Part shown: positions 6,436-10,795 of the stretch, one piece after another
How positions within the stretch are numbered: position 1 is the stretch's first letter
Layout of the letters: every line of letters starts with the position of its first letter
NCBI GenBank assembly: GCA_910585465.1
Contig: CAJUEW010000039.1
Location: 1-10,795 of the forward strand
Direction: 5' to 3'
From: an uncultured Lachnospiraceae bacterium
Lineage (GTDB): Bacteria; Bacillota; Clostridia; Lachnospirales; Lachnospiraceae
Length of the DNA stretch: 10,795 nucleotides
Position numbers and translations under genes: made by a program
Notes under the pieces: model-generated
Seen by the model: only the letters and a program-made list of their open reading frames with translations
What the model was told of the DNA's origin: nothing
Databases searched by the model: none

Positions 6436-7323
6436 TTATTCACATAAGGGCGGTTCGCAAAGCGTGCTGCCCGCTGTTTTTTCAACTGCTCTTTGCAGAA
6501 CCACCGCAATATCCTCTTTTATCGCAGTTCCTTTTCCTTCTAACTCATCTGGAAGCAGTGCATCTTTTGGATTGATCGTAATGTAATAGGCTTGCGGCAG
6601 GGAGTATGTCATATTCCAAAAGGGCTGCTGAATGAACATGGGCGTCATGCGCCCCACCCCAAGTTCCAGAAAAAGTATTTTTTTATGTTTATTTTCCATC
6701 AGAAAATGATTCCACTTTTCGTATTCCTCTTTATATTTTCTGCCTTGCAGAAACGTGTAGCCCCGAACCCACGGCTCCAGTTCCCTTCCACATTTCGGAC
6801 AGTGCGGAATCAATTCTGTAGGAATCCGGCAGTCCTTTATATTTGCATACATCTCCTCAATCATACTTTTACTTTCAAACAGCCCGTCATGACAGGGACG
6901 CACACACTGAAGCCATCTGAAATCTCCCTGAATGGTACTGACTCTTTCTTCCGGAAAGCGTCTGCTAAATAAGGTGTCCTGATTGGTTGTCACCACAAAA
7001 TAATTCTTTCCTTTCAGAAGTTCAAACAGATTTTCATAGGCAGGGCCGTCCGGAAGCTCCAGATTTGCATGGATGGAGGTTGCCAGAAATGCCCAGCGTT
7101 CTTCACTGGTCGGGTATGGGTAATAATATCCGTTAAAGAACCCCTGAAATCCGTACTTTTTTTCAAATTCCCCAAAATATTTCTTAAAATGTTTATCGCT
7201 GTGATACGCCATATCATAGCCTGTGGCAACAGACATCCCCGCAGCCGCCCCTACACAGACGGCATCTGCTCTCTCAATCTGTTCAAGTAGGATATCTGCT
7301 TTTCTATCATACTCTCGATTCAT
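6436..7323 (-). CDS. SIR2-family protein 1, class M-like sirtuin, first gene of operon
   Basis: A 295-residue sirtuin, closest in layout to the second copy. Blocks: GAAAGMSVATGY (25-36), KYGFQGFFNGYYYPYP (56-71), TTNQD (112-116), IQGDFRWLQC (131-140) with Q132 at the position of the classical catalytic His, zinc cysteines C140, C144, C175 and C178, GVGRMTPMF (222-230), and N251 in ITINPKD. All expected NAD-binding features are present, so it is likely active; by class it should be an ADP-ribosyltransferase, but a deacylase role is not excluded. The C terminus carries two extra cysteines (CEPPLCE). It lies about 75 nt downstream of a good promoter and is divergent from an Rrf2 regulator. The nearest purine-rich Shine-Dalgarno candidates (GAAAG at 5 nt, GAAAGG at 14 nt) are weak. 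No macrodomain, GcvH-like or lipoate ligase gene adjoins it, unlike described class M sirtuin operons. Confidence 0.93.
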   Translation of the reverse strand: MNREYDRKADILLEQIERADAVCVGAAAGMSVATGYDMAYHSDKHFKKYFGEFEKKYGFQGFFNGYYYPYPTSEERWAFLATSIHANLELPDGPAYENLFELLKGKNYFVVTTNQDTLFSRRFPEERVSTIQGDFRWLQCVRPCHDGLFESKSMIEEMYANIKDCRIPTELIPHCPKCGRELEPWVRGYTFLQGRKYKEEYEKWNHFLMENKHKKILFLELGVGRMTPMFIQQPFWNMTYSLPQAYYITINPKDALLPDELEGKGTAIKEDIAVVLQRAVEKTAGSTLCEPPLCE

Positions 7324-7373
7324 GTTGGCTTTCTTTTCCTTTCTGCTCTTTTTATTGACTTTCGTTTTATTTA

Positions 7374-7393
7374 CTGTTATTATATAAATAACA
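7374..7393. promoter_or_regulatory. Operator-like box 1, probable Rrf2 site
   Basis: CTGTTATTATATAAATAACA contains a perfect inverted repeat, TGTTATT (7375-7381) and AATAACA (7387-7393), around a 5-bp centre. It lies just downstream of the predicted start of the sirtuin operon transcript, where a bound repressor would block elongation or promoter escape. It matches box 2 at 16 of 20 positions. Binding by the divergent Rrf2 protein is inference. Confidence 0.65.
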
Positions 7394-7403
7394 ACTTGTT
7401 TTT

Positions 7404-7432
7404 AGTATAGCACCAGACGCATGGCAAGTCAA
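7404..7432 (-). promoter_or_regulatory. Predicted promoter of the sirtuin/NAD-salvage operon
   Basis: On the minus strand TTGACT (7432-7427, five of six -35 bases) is followed by 17 bp and TATACT (7409-7404, five of six -10 bases), with an extended -10 TG (TGCTATACT). Transcription would start near 7397, giving a leader of about 75 nt before the ATG at 7323. Box 1 then lies at about +4 to +24, and box 2 lies immediately upstream of the -35. A second TATAAT inside box 1 (7384-7379) has no good -35. Confidence 0.7.
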
Positions 7433-7436
7433 GTGG

Positions 7437-7456
7437 CTGTTATAATTAAATTTACA
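7437..7456. promoter_or_regulatory. Operator-like box 2, probable Rrf2 autoregulation site
   Basis: CTGTTATAATTAAATTTACA is an imperfect copy of box 1 (16 of 20 positions identical), starting exactly 63 bp away, about six helical turns, so both would lie on the same face of the DNA. It covers the rrf2 -10 element and abuts the -35 of the divergent operon. Confidence 0.6.
7438..7446 (+). promoter_or_regulatory. Predicted extended -10 promoter of the rrf2 gene
   Basis: TGTTATAAT is a perfect extended -10 (TGnTATAAT). I find no convincing -35 at the usual distance, which is common for extended -10 promoters. Transcription would start near 7453, about 20 nt before the ATG, with AAAGGAG (7459-7465) as ribosome site. 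Box 2 covers it entirely, so the gene is probably autorepressed. Confidence 0.65.
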
Positions 7457-7472
7457 GTAAAGGAGTTTTCCC

Positions 7473-7907
7473 ATGAAATATTCTACGAAGTTAAGTGACG
7501 CTGTGCATATCATGGCTTTTATTGCAATCCATCAGGAGTATGACCTAAGCAGCGCTGTAATCGCTGACAGTATACAGACAAATCCGGCCTTTGTCCGGCA
7601 GATCATGATGAAATTGAAAAAGGCAGGATTGATGTCCAGCGTAAACGGCCATGCAAAGCCTTCCCTGGCAAAACCCGCAGAGGAGATTACGCTTTTGGAT
7701 ATTTATAAGGCTGTTGAGGGAAATAAACCACTTCTTCATCTGGACACCCACACCAATCCGGAATGCGGGGTAGGGATCAACATCCAACTGGCCCTGCAGG
7801 AGTACTATAACGAAATACAGAGAGGAACCGAAACCCATATGTCTGGTATTTCTTTACAGGATATTATCGGGTTGTACCGAAAAAAAGCAGGCCAGACAGA
7901 TTGCTGA
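7473..7907 (+). CDS. Rrf2-family transcriptional regulator
   Basis: A 144-residue winged-helix regulator. The N-terminal MKYSTKLSDAVHIMAFIAIH is the Rrf2 family signature, followed by the HTH at about 26-60 (SSAVIADSIQTNPAFVRQIM, LKKAGLMSSVNGH) and a wing and dimer helix with ITLLDIYKAVEG (72-83). Iron-sulfur members such as IscR or NsrR carry three clustered cysteines; here only C98 (NPECGVG) and the C-terminal C144 exist, so a cluster is unlikely. The NPxCxVGxNIQ segment recalls YwnA-like Rrf2 proteins, and C98 could be a redox or thiol switch. The ATG has AAAGGAG 7 nt upstream. It is divergent from the sirtuin/NAD operon and has similar boxes in front of both units, so it probably represses both. 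The signal it senses is unknown. Confidence 0.93.
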   Translation: MKYSTKLSDAVHIMAFIAIHQEYDLSSAVIADSIQTNPAFVRQIMMKLKKAGLMSSVNGHAKPSLAKPAEEITLLDIYKAVEGNKPLLHLDTHTNPECGVGINIQLALQEYYNEIQRGTETHMSGISLQDIIGLYRKKAGQTDC

Positions 7908-7919
7908 TACAAAAGGCAT

Positions 7920-7962
7920 ATGGAAATACCTCCGAATGAACGTATACAAGAGGTATTTCCAT
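7920..7962. terminator. Hairpin between convergent rrf2 and feo units
   Basis: TGGAAATACCTC (7921-7932) and GAGGTATTTCCA (7950-7961) form a perfect 12-bp stem, extended by one A-T pair, with a 17-nt loop. On the + strand it is followed by a loose T-rich stretch (7962-7979), and on the minus strand by TATGCCTTTTGT. It begins 13 bp after the rrf2 stop and 9 bp past the end of the small Feo protein gene, so it can serve both transcripts. The T tracts are interrupted, so efficiency is uncertain. Confidence 0.75.
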
Positions 7963-7970
7963 TTATCCAT

Positions 7971-8114
7971 TTATTTTTTATCTGTACAATGAACACCACA
8001 TTCAACGCAATTTCCATTACATCCGTTTATCCCTTTTTTCCGGGAATAAGCAATGGATAATATCAACAGGCCGGCTACAATGCAAAGTACCACAATACTT
8101 GCCAAATTCATCAT
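7971..8114 (-). CDS. FeoB-associated Cys-rich membrane protein, 47 aa
   Basis: This short gene begins 9 bp after the feoB stop, with AGGAGG 5 nt before its ATG (a second ATG follows directly). The 47-residue product has one hydrophobic helix (residues 4-22, LASIVVLCIVAGLLILSIA), then a basic patch (SRKK), then a cysteine cluster C32-x3-C36-x2-C39-x3-C43. Helix plus CxxxCxxCxxxC tail is the hallmark of the small FeoB-associated protein family of Firmicutes. It is thought to act with FeoB at the membrane, perhaps binding iron or taking the place of FeoC; the exact role is not established. The gene is the last of the feo operon and is followed by the shared hairpin. Confidence 0.9.
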   Translation of the reverse strand: MMNLASIVVLCIVAGLLILSIAYSRKKGINGCNGNCVECGVHCTDKK

Positions 8115-8123
8115 CAAATCCTC

Positions 8124-10505
8124 CTATACAAGCCCGACAGCAACCCCAATACTATGTACGACAAATGCCACAATCCATGCGATTGCGCATTGAATGATTA
8201 CAGTTCCAGCAGCAGCCTTAACCCCGCCCATTTCCCGTTTCACGGTCGCAACCGCCGCAACACATGGCGTATAAAGCAAAGTAAATACGAGAAATACAAA
8301 AGCAGTAAAAGGAGTGAACAGCGTTCCAAGCAAAGATACATTTCCGCCCAATAAAACCGTCAGCGTAGATACAACGCTTTCTTTGGCAGTAAATCCGGTA
8401 ATCAGTGCGGTAGAAACTCTCCAATCCCCAAAGCCAAGCGGTGCAAATAAAGGAGCAAACATCCCACCCAATAATGCCAGCAGACTTTCCTCCGCAGAAG
8501 CAGCCACATTCAGCCTTATATCAAAAGTCTGTAAAAACCAAATAACAAGGGAAGCCACAAAAATAATGGTAAATGCCTTTTTTGCAAATCCCTTCGCCTT
8601 TTCTATGATAAGCTGCCACACACTTTTTGTAGACGGAAACCGATAGTTTGGAAGTTCCATCACAAAAGGAACAGGTGAGCCTTTATATTTTGTCCCTTTT
8701 AAAAGCAGCGCATATAAGATACCGCATACAATCCCCAACGCATACAGTCCAACCATAATAAGCGCCTGATACTTTCTCGGAAAAAACGCACTAATCATCA
8801 GAGTGTAAATCGGCAGCTTTGCGGTACAGCTCATAAACGGAACCAACAGAATCGTCATTTTATGATCCCGTTCACTGGATAGTGTTCTGGTTGCCATAAT
8901 CGCAGGAACCGAACAGCCAAATCCAATCAGCATAGGCACAATGCTTCTCCCTGAAAGACCAATCTTGCGGAGCAGCCTGTCCATAACAAAAGCCACTCTT
9001 GCGATATATCCGGTATCCTCCAAAATGGAGAGGAAGAAAAACATAGTCACAATCGTTGGCAGTAAACTAAGTACACTTCCCACACCGCTGCAAACACCGT
9101 CAATCACAAGGGAGTGAACTACCGGATTCACCTGCGCCTTTCCAAGCAGCCCATCAAGCAGGGCAATCACCGTATCAATTCCCATACCCATCAGATCGGA
9201 CAATGCCGCACCAATAAAGCTGAATGTCATAACAAAAACAAGTGCCATAATCCCGATAAAACAGGGAATCGCTGTATACTTTCCCGTTAAAATCCGGTCT
9301 ATCGCCATACTTCGTTTATGTTCCCTGCTTTCATGGGGGCGGACTACTGTTTTTGCACACAAAGCCTCAATAAACGAAAATCTCATGTTTGCAAGCGCAG
9401 CTTCCCGGTCAAGCCCCGTTTCCGTTTCCAAAACAGATACCAGATGTTCAAATATGTCAGCTTTTTCAGATGAAATGGAAAGTTTCTCTTTCATCAGGCG
9501 GTCATTTTCCACCATCTTTGTAGCTGCAAAGCGCACCGGCATCCCTTTTTTCTTTGCCTCCGGCTCCAATATATGTACTGCCGCATGAATACACCGGTGT
9601 ACTGCACCTACGGGATCATGTTCATCACTGCTTGCCGGACAGAAATCAACCCTGCCGGGACTTTCCCTATGCCTTGCCACATGGATTGCATGGTCAATCA
9701 GTTCCGAAGTACCCTCATTTTTTGCCGCAGAAATCGGCACTACCGGAATGCCAAGAATTTCTTCCAGTTCATTTACCCGGACAGAACCGCCGTTTGCCCG
9801 GACTTCATCCATCATATTGAGCGCCAGCACCATCGGAATCCCTAACTCCATAAGCTGCATGGTAAGGTAAAGGTTCCTCTCCATGTTGGTAGCGTCAACA
9901 ATATTGATGATTCCGTCCGGGTGCGTATCCATCAGAAAATCTCTTGTTACAATTTCTTCACTGGAATAAGGGGAAAGGGAGTAAATCCCCGGTAAATCCG
10001 TTACAACTGCTTCTGAATGCTTGCGGATTGTACCGTCTTTACGGTCAACCGTCACACCGGGAAAGTTCCCCACATGCTGATTCGCTCCCGTAAGCTGGTT
10101 AAATAGAGTAGTTTTCCCGCAATTCTGATTTCCCACCAGTGCGAAAGTAATCTTTGCCCCTTCCGGTATCTCATTTGCCGCATCATGGACATGGTAGCTT
10201 TTTGCCCTGCCAAGTTCACCGACTCCCGGATGCTCTATTGCCGCTGCCCTTTGTGTGCCATGCGTTTTTTCCGCTTTGGCATGAACCTTTTCCACTGTGA
10301 TTTTTTGCGCTTCATCAAGCCGTAAAGTCAATTCATAACCTCTTAACTCAATCTGCACCGGATCACCCATCGGCGCAATTTTTTGAAGCGTAACCTCCGT
10401 TTTCGGGGTAAGTCCCATATCCAGTAAATGATGCCTGAGTGCGCCTATTCCGCCTACGGAACGGATATAGGCGCTCTGCTTTGGTTTTAATTCATCCATT
10501 GTCAT
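8124..10505 (-). CDS. feoB: FeoA-FeoB fusion, ferrous iron transporter
   Basis: A 793-residue Fe(II) uptake protein of the inner membrane. Residues 1-75 are a FeoA-type SH3-like domain (LDMGLTPKTEVTLQKIAPMGDPVQIEL region). Residues 76-117 are a His-containing linker. Residues 118-275 are the G domain: GNQNCGKTT (125-133), VTVD (151-154), DLPG (170-173), NMMD (230-233), SAA (259-261). A helical insertion domain follows to about 400, then the membrane part with about ten hydrophobic segments from 412 to 792. Conserved gate motifs are GFGCSVPAI (528-536) and SCTAKLPIY (559-567). FeoA and FeoB are often separate genes; the fusion is known in Clostridia and Bacteroidetes. The ATG at 10505 has GAGGTGA 7 nt upstream, in the 18-bp gap behind the ArsR-type gene. 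All domains look intact. Confidence 0.97.
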   Translation of the reverse strand: MTMDELKPKQSAYIRSVGGIGALRHHLLDMGLTPKTEVTLQKIAPMGDPVQIELRGYELTLRLDEAQKITVEKVHAKAEKTHGTQRAAAIEHPGVGELGRAKSYHVHDAANEIPEGAKITFALVGNQNCGKTTLFNQLTGANQHVGNFPGVTVDRKDGTIRKHSEAVVTDLPGIYSLSPYSSEEIVTRDFLMDTHPDGIINIVDATNMERNLYLTMQLMELGIPMVLALNMMDEVRANGGSVRVNELEEILGIPVVPISAAKNEGTSELIDHAIHVARHRESPGRVDFCPASSDEHDPVGAVHRCIHAAVHILEPEAKKKGMPVRFAATKMVENDRLMKEKLSISSEKADIFEHLVSVLETETGLDREAALANMRFSFIEALCAKTVVRPHESREHKRSMAIDRILTGKYTAIPCFIGIMALVFVMTFSFIGAALSDLMGMGIDTVIALLDGLLGKAQVNPVVHSLVIDGVCSGVGSVLSLLPTIVTMFFFLSILEDTGYIARVAFVMDRLLRKIGLSGRSIVPMLIGFGCSVPAIMATRTLSSERDHKMTILLVPFMSCTAKLPIYTLMISAFFPRKYQALIMVGLYALGIVCGILYALLLKGTKYKGSPVPFVMELPNYRFPSTKSVWQLIIEKAKGFAKKAFTIIFVASLVIWFLQTFDIRLNVAASAEESLLALLGGMFAPLFAPLGFGDWRVSTALITGFTAKESVVSTLTVLLGGNVSLLGTLFTPFTAFVFLVFTLLYTPCVAAVATVKREMGGVKAAAGTVIIQCAIAWIVAFVVHSIGVAVGLV

Positions 10506-10523
10506 TTTATCGTCACCTCGTTT

Positions 10524-10795
10524 TCACCGCCTGCAAATATGTTCCGTCCCTTTTTCAAGAATCATCTGCACATGTTCGTCCACTAAAGTATAAAATATCA
10601 TTTTTCCGTCCCTGCGGCGCCTTACCAGTTTATTTGATTTCAGCAAGTTCAACTGGTGCGATACCGCAGACTGGGTCATTCCAAGCCGTTCTGCCAGGTC
10701 ACTGACATTCGCATCCTGCTCCATTAAAAGAAGCAGGATGCGAATACGGGTAGGGTTCCCCAGCACCTTAAAAAATTCTGTTAAAATGTACAGAT
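10524..10795 (-). CDS. ArsR/SmtB-family metal-sensing repressor, 5' end missing
   Basis: The frame is open from the stop TGA at 10524-10526 to the window edge. The visible protein begins LYILTEFFKVLGNPTRIRI, which is inside the normal N-terminal helix of the family, so the GTG at 10766 is not the true start. The HTH follows: VSDLAERLGMTQSAVSHQL, then LLKSNKLVRRRRDGKMIFYTL. There is no Cys in the alpha-3 region (DANVSDL), which argues against an arsenic/cadmium alpha-3 site. The C-terminal helix carries D-x-H-x10-H-x-C (VDEHVQM to TEHICRR), close to the alpha-5 zinc/cobalt site D-x-H-x10-H-x2-H of SmtB/CzrA. It is 18 bp upstream of feoAB on the same strand, so it probably regulates its own operon in response to a metal. 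Which metal (Fe, Mn, Zn) cannot be read from sequence. Confidence 0.92.
   Translation of the reverse strand, partial: LYILTEFFKVLGNPTRIRILLLLMEQDANVSDLAERLGMTQSAVSHQLNLLKSNKLVRRRRDGKMIFYTLVDEHVQMILEKGTEHICRR

Noticed and set aside
4703..7323. Anti-phage SIR2 defence system (Thoeris, DSR or SIR2-pAgo type)
   Set aside because: No TIR, SLOG, Argonaute or large helical effector domain is encoded. The sirtuins have a structural zinc site and class M-like motifs, and they sit with NAD salvage genes. A defence role cannot be excluded but the sequence does not support a known type.
7324..7397. Riboswitch in the sirtuin operon leader
   Set aside because: The predicted leader is about 75 nt, AT-rich and dominated by the operator box; I see no paired-helix arrangement resembling NAD-binding or other known riboswitches.
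7921..7961. Inverted repeat as insertion-sequence end or attachment site
   Set aside because: Its position between two convergent stops and its loop size fit a transcription terminator; no transposase or target duplication is present.
10524..10766. Complete 80-residue ArsR protein starting at a GTG
   Set aside because: The frame stays open to the window edge and the residues upstream (LYILTEFFK) fit the first helix of the family, so the gene is truncated by the window, not short.
1..10795. CRISPR array, tRNA or rRNA genes
   Set aside because: No regularly spaced long repeats, cloverleaf sequences or rRNA-like blocks were found by eye on either strand.

Overview
The window looks like a chromosomal segment of a low-to-mid GC anaerobic Firmicute, most likely a gut Clostridia/Lachnospiraceae-type bacterium. 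The reasons are strong AGGAGG-type ribosome sites, a FeoA-FeoB fusion followed by a tiny Cys-rich FeoB-associated protein, and a class-M-like sirtuin family typical of Firmicutes. This is inference from gene style, not a species call.

Layout. Left edge (1-1326): the 3' end of an XRE-type regulator on the + strand, a gene-free stretch with a short 11-bp-period repeat and a strong bidirectional terminator, then a minus-strand OmpR-type response regulator whose receiver has lost its phosphoacceptor Asp. Centre (1327-7323): six tightly packed minus-strand genes in the transcription order sirtuin 1, sirtuin 2, sirtuin 3, HD domain-nicotinamidase fusion, nicotinate phosphoribosyltransferase (pncB), NH3-dependent NAD synthetase (nadE). 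Gaps are 6 bp or less, with 4-14 bp overlaps at three of five junctions. Regulatory gap (7324-7472): divergent promoters and two similar 20-bp operator-like boxes spaced exactly 63 bp. Then an Rrf2-family regulator on the + strand (7473-7907). Right (7971-10795, minus strand): an iron-uptake operon in the order ArsR-type metal sensor (cut by the window edge), FeoAB fusion, and a 47-residue FeoB-associated membrane peptide. A 12-bp perfect hairpin separates the convergent rrf2 and feo units.

How the genes work together. Sirtuins split NAD+ and release nicotinamide. The downstream genes encode nicotinamidase (nicotinamide to nicotinate plus NH3), PncB (nicotinate to NaMN) and NadE (NaAD plus NH3 to NAD+). 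Only the NaMN adenylyltransferase (NadD) step is missing and must come from elsewhere. The operon therefore looks like a self-refuelling NAD+-consuming module controlled by the divergent Rrf2 protein. None of the usual class M sirtuin partners (macrodomain protein, GcvH-like lipoyl carrier, lipoate ligase) is present, so the sirtuin substrate is unknown. This operon is the most interesting part of the window.
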